Counted from the stretch's first letter, positions 27,019 through 35,400 are shown. The stretch is 64,000 nt of DNA from Dyella sp. C11 (GCF_003121485.1 NZ_QAVX01000012.1:1-64000), one strand, 5' to 3'. Made by a program: numbers and translations. Notes: generated from the letters alone by a model not told the origin.

Positions 27019-28188
27019 ATGGCATCCCGTTTGAACCCGCTGGATCTCTACGACGTTCGTTCCCTGCTGACCGACGAAGAACGCATGGTGCAGGACGCCG
27101 TTGGCCGTTTCGTCGACGAACGCGTGCTGCCGATCATCGGGGACTGTTTCGACCAGGGCCGCTTTCCCAAGGAGCTGATTCCCGAGATCGCGGGCCTTGG
27201 CCTGCTGGGCGCCACGCTTCCCGAAAAGTACGGCTGCGCCGGCATGAACGGCGTGAGCTACGGCCTGATCTGCCAGGAACTGGAGCGCGGCGATTCAGGC
27301 CTGCGCAGCTTTGCTTCCGTGCAGAGCTCGCTGTGCATGTACCCCATCTACGCCTACGGCACGGAAGAGCAGAAGATGCACTACCTGCCGAAGATGGCGG
27401 CGGGTGAAATCATCGGCTGCTTCGGCCTCACCGAACCGCACGGCGGCTCGGACCCGGCGAACATGAAGACCCACGCCAAGAAGGATGGCGGCGATTGGGT
27501 CATCAATGGCGCCAAGATGTGGATCACCAACGGCAACGTCGCGCACATCGCCATCGTGTGGGCGCAGACCGAGGACGGCATCCAGGGCTTCATCGTGCCG
27601 ACCGACACCAAGGGCTTCACCGCGCAGGAAGTGCACAAGAAGATGAGCCTGCGCGCGTCGGTAACGTCGGGCCTGTTCTTCGACAACGTGCGCGTGCCCG
27701 AAGCCAACCGCCTGCCGAACGTGAAGGGCCTGAAGGGTCCGCTGGGCTGCCTCACGCAGGCACGCTACGGCATCACGTGGGGCCCGATCGGCGCCGCGCA
27801 GGCCTGCCTGCAGGAAGTGCTGAACTACACGCAGGAACGCATCCTGTTCGGTCGCCCGCTGGCATCAAACCAGGCCGTACAGATCAAGATGGCCGAGATG
27901 GCACGCCGCATCACCATGGCGCAGCTGCTCTCGCTGCAGCTGGGTCGCCTGAAGGACGCCGGCACCATGCAGCCCACGCAGGTGTCGCTGGCGAAGTGGA
28001 ACAACTGCCGCATGGCCATCGACATTGCGCGCGAGTGTCGCGACATCCTCGGCGGCGCCGGCATCACCACGGAACATGTCGCCATTCGCCATGCGCTGAA
28101 CCTGGAATCGGTCATCACCTATGAAGGCACCGAGACGGTGCATCAGCTGGTGGTGGGGCGCGAGCTGACGGGTATCAACGCGTTCTAA
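27019..28188 (+). CDS. gcdH: Glutaryl-CoA dehydrogenase
   Basis: This 389-residue flavoenzyme of the acyl-CoA dehydrogenase family oxidises and decarboxylates glutaryl-CoA to crotonyl-CoA in lysine, hydroxylysine and tryptophan breakdown. It begins LLTDEERMVQDAVGRFVDERVLP, has the FAD-binding block GCFGLTEPHGGSDPANMKT, and ends with the catalytic glutamate at residue 369 in TYEGTETVHQLVVGRELTG. The arginine before SGLRSFASVQSSL and the EYGC-like block EKYGCAGMNGVSYG distinguish glutaryl-CoA from other acyl-CoA dehydrogenases. Length equals the family norm. No electron-transfer or regulator gene is adjacent; the ALDH7 enzyme at 58667, which can act earlier in lysine breakdown, is 30 kb away. 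Confidence 0.93.
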   Translation: MASRLNPLDLYDVRSLLTDEERMVQDAVGRFVDERVLPIIGDCFDQGRFPKELIPEIAGLGLLGATLPEKYGCAGMNGVSYGLICQELERGDSGLRSFASVQSSLCMYPIYAYGTEEQKMHYLPKMAAGEIIGCFGLTEPHGGSDPANMKTHAKKDGGDWVINGAKMWITNGNVAHIAIVWAQTEDGIQGFIVPTDTKGFTAQEVHKKMSLRASVTSGLFFDNVRVPEANRLPNVKGLKGPLGCLTQARYGITWGPIGAAQACLQEVLNYTQERILFGRPLASNQAVQIKMAEMARRITMAQLLSLQLGRLKDAGTMQPTQVSLAKWNNCRMAIDIARECRDILGGAGITTEHVAIRHALNLESVITYEGTETVHQLVVGRELTGINAF

Positions 28189-28217
28189 GTTTTCAACGTG
28201 CTCCTGGTTTCCCTGTC

Positions 28218-28297
28218 CGTCATTCCGGCGAAGGCCGGAATCCAGCGCCTAATCGCTGAACCGAAGCCCCTGGATCCCGGCCTGCGCCGGGATGACG
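28218..28297. repeat. Dispersed inverted repeat, family A (copy 4)
   Basis: Arms beginning CGTCATTCCGGCGAAGG and ending GCGCCGGGATGACG pair across about 25 bases, with one arm carrying CCCGG in place of CCGGA. It fills the 144-base gap between gcdH and the GNAT gene and may serve as the gcdH transcript end. Confidence 0.75.
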
Positions 28298-28332
28298 CTG
28301 AGGATGAACTAGCACTGAGGTGAAGTGCCTTT

Positions 28333-28872
28333 ATGAGCTGGCAAAACATCCGCATCGAAACCGAACGCCTCATCCTGCGTCCCACGCAGCCGGAGGATTT
28401 CGACGGCTGGGCCGCGCTGATGGCTGACGAGGAAAACTCGCGCCACATCGGCGGCCCGGTGCCGCGAGCGGTGGCGTGGCGCGGATTCCTCACGATGGCC
28501 GGCGCGTGGGCCATGCAGGGCTTCGCCATGTTCTCGGTGATCGAGAAGCGCACCGGACAGTGGATCGGCCGCATGGGGCCCTGGTATCCCGAAGGCTGGC
28601 CCGGTCATGAAATCGGTTGGGGGTTGGCCCGCAGCGCGTGGGGAAAGGGTTACGCGCTGGAAGGCGCCATCGCTTGCATGGATTTCGCGTTCGACGAACT
28701 GGGCTGGGACGATGTGATTCACAGCATCGAACCCGCCAATACGCCATCGCAGGCCGTGGCCAGAAAGCTGGGTTCGCAACTGCGTGGCCCCGGCCGCCTG
28801 CCAGCACCGTTCGAGAGCGTACCTGTCGAGATCTGGGGACAGACCCGCGACGAATGGAAGCGCCGCGCATGA
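28333..28872 (+). CDS. GNAT-family N-acetyltransferase (RimJ/RimL type)
   Basis: This 179-residue cytoplasmic protein has the Acetyltransf_3 pattern: IETERLILRPTQPEDFDGW at the start, a central IEKRTGQWIGRMGPW strand pair, and the acetyl-CoA-binding region GWGLARSAWGKGYALEGAIACMDFAFDELG. Family members acetylate ribosomal proteins, amino acids or drugs; the acceptor here is unknown. An AGGTGAAG element lies 8-15 bases before the ATG. Its stop overlaps the next start (ATGA), so it is coupled to the nucleotidyltransferase-fold gene that follows. Confidence 0.88.
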   Translation: MSWQNIRIETERLILRPTQPEDFDGWAALMADEENSRHIGGPVPRAVAWRGFLTMAGAWAMQGFAMFSVIEKRTGQWIGRMGPWYPEGWPGHEIGWGLARSAWGKGYALEGAIACMDFAFDELGWDDVIHSIEPANTPSQAVARKLGSQLRGPGRLPAPFESVPVEIWGQTRDEWKRRA

Positions 28873-29363
28873 GCCATGTCACCCCCGCCCTGTATGCCAC
28901 GTTGGCGGAAATCGTTCCCGAGCTGCATGTGCATTGCATGGAGCCCTGGTGCGTGATCGGCAGCGCGGCGGCCTTGCTCGCAGGTGCGGATGTCGGCGTG
29001 GCCGATGTGGATGTGCTGATGTCCCGCGACGATGCTGAGCGCCTGATGGCGTTGTGGGCCGACCGGCGCGAACACGTTTGTGAGCCCGCTGGTGCCGAGC
29101 GTTTTCGTTCGCATTTCGCACGGTTTCGTTTTCCCGGTCTGCCCGTCGAGGTGATGGGTGGGCTGGAGCTCAACCAGGGTGACGGATGGAAGCCGGTGAA
29201 AGCAGGGCGCTTGACGCTCGCGGGCTTGAACGGGCTGGCCGTGCCGGTGCCTTCGGTGGAAGACCAGATTCGCATTCTTGAAAGTTTTGGGCGTGAGAAA
29301 GACTTGCAGCGCGCGAAGACGCTGCGCGCTTTCACTTCCTCTCCCCTTCGGGGAGAGGACTGA
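28869..29363 (+). CDS. Putative nucleotidyltransferase-fold protein
   Basis: This 164-residue protein has the minimal nucleotidyltransferase pattern: GSAAALLAGADVGVADVDV gives the GS motif followed by the paired acidic residues, and LPVEVMGGL supplies a likely third acid. The segment SVEDQIRILESFGREKDLQRA matches the C-terminal helix of small polymerase-beta-like transferases. Function is unknown; relatives include antitoxin-type MNT proteins and AbiEii-like enzymes. The ATG at 28869 overlaps the GNAT stop. The last nine or so codons (SSPLRGED) are written by the CTCTCCCC repeat, so the natural C-terminus may have been altered by its insertion. Confidence 0.72.
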   Translation: MSHVTPALYATLAEIVPELHVHCMEPWCVIGSAAALLAGADVGVADVDVLMSRDDAERLMALWADRREHVCEPAGAERFRSHFARFRFPGLPVEVMGGLELNQGDGWKPVKAGRLTLAGLNGLAVPVPSVEDQIRILESFGREKDLQRAKTLRAFTSSPLRGED

Positions 29364-29471
29364 GGTGAGGGGCGGGTGCTTGCGATGATGTTGCTACGAA
29401 GCGCACTCCGATCAACGCGTGCCGCAAGATTGGCCCCTCACCCCAACCCTCTCCCCAAGGGGGAGAGGGAG
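29338..29471. repeat. CTCTCCCC-type inverted repeat element
   Basis: The element starts with a 21-base hairpin, CCTCTCCCC-TTC-GGGGAGAGG (29338-29358), continues with GAGGTGAGGGG, and ends with the facing CCCCTCACCCC and a second CCTCTCCCC/GGGGGAGAGG hairpin near 29445-29471. This nested layout is common between genes in several proteobacteria. It overlaps the 3' end of the nucleotidyltransferase-like gene. Confidence 0.75.
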
Positions 29472-29569
29472 CAAAGGCGCGGTTTCATCGCCTTTCCCTC
29501 GCTGACATTGCCCCATCTTTTTTCGCTTAGCGCCTCCACGGCCAAACGTTGACGAGACACGCAGCCACC

Positions 29570-31837
29570 ATGACCGCCATTCCGTATTCCCTCACGGCAC
29601 GCCACAAAGGCTTCAACCGCGCCGAGATCGTCGATCAGAACTTCACCGAGTTCGTGCAGTTGTGGCAGGGCGAGGTGCATGCGCCACACGGCGCGCACTC
29701 GCCCGTGCTGCCGGGCAGCACGCTCGATGCCCAGGGCTTTCGCGAGCTGCTGGAATCGCAGCTGATCAGCCGTCATCTTGATCTGATGGCGCGCGTGCTG
29801 CGCGTGCAGAACAAGGTGTTCTACACCATCGGCTCCAGTGGTCATGAAGGCAACGCCATGGTGGCGCGCCTGACGCGCCATACCGATCCCGCCTTCCTGC
29901 ACTACCGTTCCGGCGGCTTCATGGCGGAGCGTTTCCGCAAGCTGCCGGGCATGGACCCGGTGATGGATTCGGCGCTGTCCTTCGCTGCCAGCATGGAAGA
30001 TCCCGCGTCGGGCGGACGCCACAAGGTGTGGGGCAGCAAGCCGTTGTGGGTGTTGCCGCAGACGTCCACCATCGCGTCGCATCTGCCCAAGGCCCTGGGT
30101 ACGGCAGTGGCCATCGAGCAGGCGCGCCGCATTGGCCACAAGCTGCCCATTCCCGAGGACAGCATCGCCATCTGCTCGTTCGGCGACGCTTCGTCCAATC
30201 ACGCTACGGCGCAGACGGCCTTCAATGCCGCCGCGTGGACGGCGTACCAGAAGCTCCCCGCACCCGTGCTCTACGTGTGCGAAGACAATGGCATCGGCAT
30301 TTCGGTGAAGACCCCGAACGGCTGGGTGGCGAACAACTTCCGTCATCGCGCGGATCTCGATTACTTCTACGCCGACGGCCTGGACCTCGCCAACGGCTAC
30401 GCGCAGGTGCAGGAAGCGGTGGAGCATTGCCGTCACACGCGCCGCCCGACGTTCCTGCATCTGCGCACCACGCGCGTGATGGGGCACGCCGGTACCGACT
30501 TCGAAATCGAATGGCGCAGTGTGGAAGAACTGTTCGCCGTGGAAGCCAGCGATCCGCTGCTGCGTTCGGCGGAAATCGCGTTGTCCTCGGGCCTGTACAC
30601 GAAGGAGTCGCTGCTGGCGCTGTACGAAGCCACGCGCAAGCGTTGTTTTGAAGCCGCCGAAGATGCCGACCGCCGTCCGCGCCTCACCACGCTCGACGAA
30701 GTGATGAAGCCGCTGGCGCCTTACACGCCGGACGTGGTGAAGGCCGAAGCAGAGCGTACGGATTATCAGGACCGGCGTATCGCCGCTTTTGGCAGCGAAG
30801 AGAAGCTGCCGGAAAATCAGCCGCCGCGTCATTTGGCCATCCAGATCGGCCAGGCGCTGCACGACATCATGGCGAAGTATCCGGAGTCCCTGCTGTTCGG
30901 CGAGGACGTGGCGCAGAAGGGCGGCGTCTACACGGTCACCAAGGGCCTGCAGAAAGCCTTCAAGGGCAGCCGCGTGTTCAACACGCTGCTGGACGAGACG
31001 ATCATCCTCGGTCTCGCGCAGGGCTACGCCAACATGGGCATGCTGCCGTTGCCGGAAATCCAGTACCTGGCGTATTTCCACAACGCGTGCGACCAGATTC
31101 GCGGTGAAGCGGCATCGCTGCAGTTCTTCTCGAACAACCAGTACCGCAACCCGATGGTGATGCGCGTGGCGAGCCTGGGCTACCAGAAGGGCTTCGGCGG
31201 TCACTTCCACAACGACAACTCCATTGCGGCGCTGCGTGACATTCCCGGTCTTGTGGTGGGTTGCCCGAGCCGTGGCGACGATGCGGCGACCATGCTGCGC
31301 ACGATGACGGCGCTGGCCAAGGTGGACGGCCGCGTCTGCGCGTACCTGGAGCCCATCGCGCTCTACATGACCAAGGACCTCTACGAAGCGGCCGATGGCC
31401 AGTGGCAATTTGCCTATCCCGCACCCGGCGAAGCCATGACGTTGGGCGAGGGGCGCATCTACAACGAGGATGCGACCGACCTGGTGGTGTTCACGTTCGG
31501 CAACGGCGTGACCATGTCGCTGCGCGCCGCCCGCACCATCAAGGCGGAACTGGGCTGGAAGGTCCGCGTGGTGGACCTGCGCTGGCTGGCGCCTCTCAAC
31601 GATGCCTTCATCGCGGCGCAGGCAAAGTCCGCCAAACGCATCATCGTGCTGGACGAAGGCCGCAAGAGCGCGGGTGTGGGCGAGGGCATCATCACCGCCA
31701 TTGTCGAGGGCGGTTCCGGCGCGACACCGCTGGAGCGCGTGGTGGGTGCCGATACCTACACACCGCTTGCCGGTGCCGCGCTGCTGGTGCTGCCGGGTGA
31801 TGCCGACGTGGTCGCCGCGGCGCGCAAGCTGGCCTGA
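29570..31837 (+). CDS. Branched-chain 2-oxoacid dehydrogenase E1, alpha and beta subunits fused
   Basis: This 755-residue thiamine diphosphate enzyme joins what are usually two proteins. The N-terminal half is E1-alpha-like, with the cofactor motif CSFGDASSNHATAQ...VCEDNGIGIS. The C-terminal half (from about residue 410) is E1-beta-like, with LFGEDVAQKGGVYTVTKGLQ, RVFNTLLDETIILGLAQGYA and the transketolase C-terminal block VRVVDLRWLAPLND. It would decarboxylate 2-oxoisovalerate-like acids for branched-chain amino acid breakdown or branched fatty acid priming. The E2 and E3 genes are not nearby. The ATG at 29570 is preferred over a TTG at 29549. Pyruvate is a less likely substrate by domain order and sequence. 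Confidence 0.88.
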   Translation: MTAIPYSLTARHKGFNRAEIVDQNFTEFVQLWQGEVHAPHGAHSPVLPGSTLDAQGFRELLESQLISRHLDLMARVLRVQNKVFYTIGSSGHEGNAMVARLTRHTDPAFLHYRSGGFMAERFRKLPGMDPVMDSALSFAASMEDPASGGRHKVWGSKPLWVLPQTSTIASHLPKALGTAVAIEQARRIGHKLPIPEDSIAICSFGDASSNHATAQTAFNAAAWTAYQKLPAPVLYVCEDNGIGISVKTPNGWVANNFRHRADLDYFYADGLDLANGYAQVQEAVEHCRHTRRPTFLHLRTTRVMGHAGTDFEIEWRSVEELFAVEASDPLLRSAEIALSSGLYTKESLLALYEATRKRCFEAAEDADRRPRLTTLDEVMKPLAPYTPDVVKAEAERTDYQDRRIAAFGSEEKLPENQPPRHLAIQIGQALHDIMAKYPESLLFGEDVAQKGGVYTVTKGLQKAFKGSRVFNTLLDETIILGLAQGYANMGMLPLPEIQYLAYFHNACDQIRGEAASLQFFSNNQYRNPMVMRVASLGYQKGFGGHFHNDNSIAALRDIPGLVVGCPSRGDDAATMLRTMTALAKVDGRVCAYLEPIALYMTKDLYEAADGQWQFAYPAPGEAMTLGEGRIYNEDATDLVVFTFGNGVTMSLRAARTIKAELGWKVRVVDLRWLAPLNDAFIAAQAKSAKRIIVLDEGRKSAGVGEGIITAIVEGGSGATPLERVVGADTYTPLAGAALLVLPGDADVVAAARKLA

Positions 31838-31844
31838 GCGAATC

Positions 31845-31868
31845 GCGGCGCCGGCTGACCGGCGCCGC
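31845..31868 (+). terminator. Hairpin after the E1 gene
   Basis: GCGGCGCCGG and CCGGCGCCGC form a perfect ten-pair stem around CTGA, seven bases after the stop codon. No T-tract follows, so it may be a Rho-assisted end or an mRNA-protecting hairpin. Confidence 0.45.
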
Positions 31869-31918
31869 ATCGGCCTCCAGCGCGGTGGCGCACGCGCATC
31901 GCAACGCGAGGAGGCTTC

Positions 31919-32446
31919 ATGGCATACCGATTCGTTGTCGTGCTGGGCATTGCGGCAGCTTGCGTGGCCTGTTCGCAGCAGCAGGAGGGCAGCGCACCGC
32001 TGGCAAACGCGCCGCGCGCTGCGGCCACAACCTCGGTTCCTGCGCTGGTCACGACCACCAGCACGCCAAGCAACCTGACCTATCTCTACGACCTGATGCA
32101 GCGCCCCGATTTCTCCACGGCGTTCGCCGCGTTGTCAGGCGTCGATCAATTGCCGCCGTGGGCCAGCCAGGGCGGTGTGGCCACGCCGGCGCAGCAGGTG
32201 ACGGTGAATGGCCGCGTGGAAATGCTCGCCACGGCATGCAAGCCACATGATTGTCCGGCCGAGCGCATCCTCATCCTTTACGACGAAAACACCCATGCCA
32301 TGTCCGGGCTGTTCGCGCGTCGCAAGCCCAACGCGGCGAACAATGCCGACAGCAACGATCCCGCCAATGACGACCTGATCTGGCTGGGCGCACCGGATGA
32401 GATTTCACGGCAGCTGCTGCGACAAAAGCTGTATTCGCCGGATTGA
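31919..32446 (+). CDS. Ivy-type C-type lysozyme inhibitor, secreted or lipoprotein
   Basis: This 175-residue exported protein carries the hallmark CKPHDC at residues 108-113, the disulfide-closed loop that Ivy inserts into the lysozyme active site. It is followed by the expected ILILYDENTHAMSGLFARR strand pair, and the flanking PWASQGGVATPAQQV block also fits the family. It starts with a signal sequence and Cys18 could be lipidated, though the lipobox is not canonical. An Ala/Thr-rich spacer of about 35 residues precedes the inhibitor domain, which suits surface tethering. GCGAGGAGG lies just upstream of the ATG. It converges with the PAP2 gene, and the intervening DNA is a tandem duplication. 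Confidence 0.82.
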   Translation: MAYRFVVVLGIAAACVACSQQQEGSAPLANAPRAAATTSVPALVTTTSTPSNLTYLYDLMQRPDFSTAFAALSGVDQLPPWASQGGVATPAQQVTVNGRVEMLATACKPHDCPAERILILYDENTHAMSGLFARRKPNAANNADSNDPANDDLIWLGAPDEISRQLLRQKLYSPD

Positions 32447-32632
32447 TTTGAAACGAAGGCCACCACTGTGGGAGCGGACCCTGTGCGCGACGCTTTTGAT
32501 GGCAAAGGGTTGGGCAAAGGGCCTCGCGCACAGGGTGCGCTCCCACAGGGTTCGGATGCAGATTCAACGTTGCGCGTGCCTCAATCGCCACGTTTCCGCA
32601 CCGGCAATGCAGGCCACCAGCCATGCCATGCT
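32396..32632. repeat. Tandem duplication, unit 1 (ivy 3' end, family B repeat, PAP2 3' end copy)
   Basis: This unit is about 235 bases long and is repeated at once by the next 237. It contains the real ivy 3' end, a family B inverted repeat (arms 32468-32491 and 32523-32546) and then a copy of the PAP2 gene's last 24 codons, in the minus orientation, that is not joined to a PAP2 gene. The copies differ at roughly one base in eight. Confidence 0.8.
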
Positions 32633-32636
32633 GCTG
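32564..32636 (-). pseudogene. Detached copy of the PAP2 phosphatase C-terminus
   Basis: On the minus strand this stretch reads MAWLVACIAGAETWRLRH-AQR-stop. It matches the true C-terminus of the phosphatase gene (ending at 32801) except for about three residues. About nine base differences exist and most are silent, so it diverged while its sequence was still coding. There is no upstream gene body in frame. Confidence 0.75.
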
Positions 32637-32870
32637 ATTTCGCCGCAGCTACCAAGGCAGAAACGGCATTCGCCGGATTGATTTGAAGCGAAGGCCACCA
32701 CTGTGGGAGCGCACCCTGTGCGCGACGCTTTTGATCGTGATAGGTCGGCATACAAGAGCGTCGCGCACAGGGTGCTCTCCCACAGGGTTCGGATGCGGAT
32801 TCAACGTTGCGCGTGTCTCAACCGCCACGCTTCCGCGCCGGCGATGCAGACCACCAGCCACGCCATGCCG
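32633..32870. repeat. Tandem duplication, unit 2 (ivy tail copy, family B repeat, real PAP2 3' end)
   Basis: This second unit begins with a diverged copy of the ivy tail, reading ISPQLPRQKRHSPD-stop against the true ISRQLLRQKLYSPD-stop. A second family B inverted repeat follows (arms 32703-32726 and 32760-32783), and then the genuine 3' end of the PAP2 gene. Confidence 0.8.
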
Positions 32871-33589
32871 CTGATGTAGCCGGCCATGACATCGCTGAGG
32901 TAATGCACCTGCAGCACGATGCGGCTGAGCCCGATGATGCCGATCATCAGCACGGCGCCGGCAACGATCCAGCGATGCCACTGCGGCGGCAACAGGCGCA
33001 GCAGCACATACGCCAGCATGCCGTAGAACACGGTGGCGCCGAACGCATGTCCGCTGGGGAAACTCCAGCCGTGCTCCACGATGAAGCCGTGGCTGTGCAG
33101 CGGACGCGGGCGCTGGAATATTGCCTTGAGCCCGCTGTTGATCGGCACCACGCCGACCATGGCGATGGTCCAGCATGCAGCCAGTCGCAGATGACGTCGC
33201 CACAACAACACGGCGAGGATCACCGTCGTCGCAGCCGCGACGGAGCCGAGATCGCCCAGGTGCGATACCGCCGCCACCAGTCGCAATACGCCGGGTGACA
33301 TGTCGGTGCTCAGGTCTTGTGCGAGGGCCTCGTCGAAAGCGGGCAGCCAGCGCGTGGCTTCCTCCTTCAGCGCAATGGCAATGGCGGCGAAGAGCAGGCA
33401 GGTGGATACCAGCAGCAACGCGGCCGTGAGCCCGCGGATCGCCATGGGCTGGCCGCCCGCAGCCAGGGTGCGTTCGCCGTGCCGCCGATTCCACTGCCAG
33501 GCCAGGTCGCCCATGAGCAAGGCGGCCAGCAGCAGGCCGGCCCAGACGGGCAGGGCGTGGGCGGCAATCCATTCGACGAGATCGTTCAT
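32801..33589 (-). CDS. PAP2-family membrane phosphatase
   Basis: This 262-residue inner-membrane protein has about six helices and the full PAP2 signature: KAIFQRPRP, PSGHAFGA and SRIVLQVHYLSDVMAG, which carry the catalytic histidines and the Lys/Arg residues that grip phosphate. Its site should face the periplasm. Likely substrates are undecaprenyl diphosphate, phosphatidylglycerophosphate or lipid A phosphate; sequence alone does not choose. The start at 33589 has AAGGAA six bases upstream and is preferred over an ATG six codons earlier. The 3' end lies within a tandem duplication shared with the convergent ivy gene. Confidence 0.88.
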   Translation of the reverse strand: MNDLVEWIAAHALPVWAGLLLAALLMGDLAWQWNRRHGERTLAAGGQPMAIRGLTAALLLVSTCLLFAAIAIALKEEATRWLPAFDEALAQDLSTDMSPGVLRLVAAVSHLGDLGSVAAATTVILAVLLWRRHLRLAACWTIAMVGVVPINSGLKAIFQRPRPLHSHGFIVEHGWSFPSGHAFGATVFYGMLAYVLLRLLPPQWHRWIVAGAVLMIGIIGLSRIVLQVHYLSDVMAGYISGMAWLVVCIAGAEAWRLRHAQR

Positions 33590-33727
33590 GCAGGTTCCTT
33601 GATACAACGGTGCATGATCCGGGCTGTGGCGCAGGCCGTCGAGGGGCCGGCAGGCGTGACTTTCAGTGCTGGATCAGGAACGCCTTTGCCACGATAGTGA
33701 TGCGCTTTGACGTTGCGGAGTGGCCGA

Positions 33728-35383
33728 ATGTTCCTGCGAACCCTTTCTCCCCGAGTCGTGGGCTGCTGCGCACTGCTGGCGCTGAGTGCACCGGTATGGG
33801 CGCAAACCGCGCCATCACCGGAAGCGCCCGCCGCCGCTTCCACGGGTGCGCAGCCGGCATTGCCCGCGCAATTGCAGGACTTCACCGCCTACGTCGACAG
33901 CGTGCGCAAGCAGTTCGACGTGCCGGGCATCGCCGTTGCCATCGTCAAGGACGGCCACGTCGTGCTGGAGCAGGGCTACGGCCTGCGCGAGCTGGGCAAG
34001 CCCGAACCGGTGGATGCGCGTACGCGTTTTGCCATCGCGTCCAACACCAAGGCGTTCACCGCCGCTGCGCTGCAGATGCTGGCCGAGGAAGGCAAGCTCA
34101 ACATGGACGATCGCGTGATCGACCATTTGCCGTGGTTCCGCATGTCCGATCCGTACGTGACGAACGAAATGCGTATTCGCGACTTGCTTGCGCATCGCAG
34201 CGGGCTTGGTCTGGGCGCGGGTGACCTGCTGTACTGGCCGCCGACGTCGTACACCACCAAGGAAGTGGTGCAGCGACTTCGCGATGTGCCGCTGGCCACC
34301 AGCTTCCGTAGTGCGTATGCCTACGACAACATCCTGTTCGCCGTAGCCACGCTGGTGATCGAGCAGGTATCGGGACAGAGCTATACCGACTTCATCACCA
34401 ACCGCATCTTCAAGCCGGTGGGCATGGATGAATCGCTGGTGGACATGACGCAGCTCAAGCCCGGCATGGACACCGCGATGGGCCACGCCAAGTTCAACTT
34501 CACCGAACTGAAGCCGGTGCCGCCGATGGCCTGGTCGAACAACTCGGGTGCGGGCGGCATCTACGCCAGCGTGCATGACATGGCGAAGTGGATGAACGTG
34601 CAGCTGGCCGGCGGCAAGCTTCCCGATGGCAAAGCGCTGTTCTCCGTCGACAGCCAGAAGCAGATGTGGTCCATGCTCACGCCGATGAAGATCAACGAGC
34701 CGCCAGTGCCGGAACTCCATGCCGTGCGGCCGAATTTCGCCGGCTATGGCGAAGGCTGGTTTCTTTCCGACTATCAGGGCCAGCGCCTTGTCTGGCACAC
34801 CGGCGGCTGGCCCGGCATGGTGTCGCGCGTGACGCTGGTGCCCGAACTCAAGCTGGGCGTGGTGGTGCTGACCAACCAGGAATCCGGCGCGGCCTTCAAC
34901 GCGGTGACCTATCGCGTGCTCGATGCCTTCATGGGCAAGGACAAGACCGACTGGGTGGCCGCATACGCCGCGGCGGTGAAGAAATCCGAGGGCGGTGCGG
35001 ACGACAGCTGGAAGAACCACGAGAACGCGCGCGACAAGGGCGGCAAGCCGTCGTTGCCGTTGTCCGGTTATGCGGGCACGTTCCGCGATCCGTGGTACGG
35101 CGACATCGTGGTGAGCCAGCAGAACGGCAAGCTGCGCATGACCTTCTCCAAGACGGCGCAGCTGGTGGGCACCATGACGCCATGGCAGCACGACACCTTC
35201 ATCGTGCGCTGGGACGACCGTGCGCTGAACGCCGATGCCTTCGTGAGCTATTCACTGGATGCCGATGGCAAGGTGCGTGACGTGCGCATGGAACCGGTGT
35301 CACCGCTGACCGATTTCAGTTTCGACTTCCAGGACCTGCGTTTGTCGCCGGTCAAGAGCACCAAGCAGGCCACGGCGCACTGA
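33728..35383 (+). CDS. Secreted serine hydrolase, class C beta-lactamase fold
   Basis: This 551-residue protein is exported by the signal sequence MFLRTLSPRVVGCCALLALS, cut near AWA-Q. The beta-lactamase-fold domain (residues about 50-390) keeps the active-site triad: Ser105-x-x-Lys108 in ASNTKAF, Tyr199-x-Asn201 in YDN, and His357-Thr-Gly at the KTG position. A C-terminal beta-rich DUF3471-like domain follows (about 440-540). HTG in place of KTG is common in esterases and D-aminopeptidases of this family, so true beta-lactamase activity is not implied. GGAG lies seven bases before the ATG at 33728. The next gene starts 59 bases on, after a hairpin. Confidence 0.87.
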   Translation: MFLRTLSPRVVGCCALLALSAPVWAQTAPSPEAPAAASTGAQPALPAQLQDFTAYVDSVRKQFDVPGIAVAIVKDGHVVLEQGYGLRELGKPEPVDARTRFAIASNTKAFTAAALQMLAEEGKLNMDDRVIDHLPWFRMSDPYVTNEMRIRDLLAHRSGLGLGAGDLLYWPPTSYTTKEVVQRLRDVPLATSFRSAYAYDNILFAVATLVIEQVSGQSYTDFITNRIFKPVGMDESLVDMTQLKPGMDTAMGHAKFNFTELKPVPPMAWSNNSGAGGIYASVHDMAKWMNVQLAGGKLPDGKALFSVDSQKQMWSMLTPMKINEPPVPELHAVRPNFAGYGEGWFLSDYQGQRLVWHTGGWPGMVSRVTLVPELKLGVVVLTNQESGAAFNAVTYRVLDAFMGKDKTDWVAAYAAAVKKSEGGADDSWKNHENARDKGGKPSLPLSGYAGTFRDPWYGDIVVSQQNGKLRMTFSKTAQLVGTMTPWQHDTFIVRWDDRALNADAFVSYSLDADGKVRDVRMEPVSPLTDFSFDFQDLRLSPVKSTKQATAH

Positions 35384-35400
35384 GCGTCCCATCCAACAGC

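Noticed and set aside
29438-31870. Open frame of 810 codons on the minus strand opposite the E1 gene
   Set aside because: Antisense shadow; the plus-strand protein shows full TPP-enzyme motifs.
32396-32870. CRISPR-like or IS-derived repeat
   Set aside because: Only two units, each containing gene ends and a known extragenic repeat; no spacers, transposase or target-site duplication.
33728-35383. True class C beta-lactamase
   Set aside because: The third motif is HTG rather than KTG and there is a large extra C-terminal domain, which fits esterase or peptidase relatives better.
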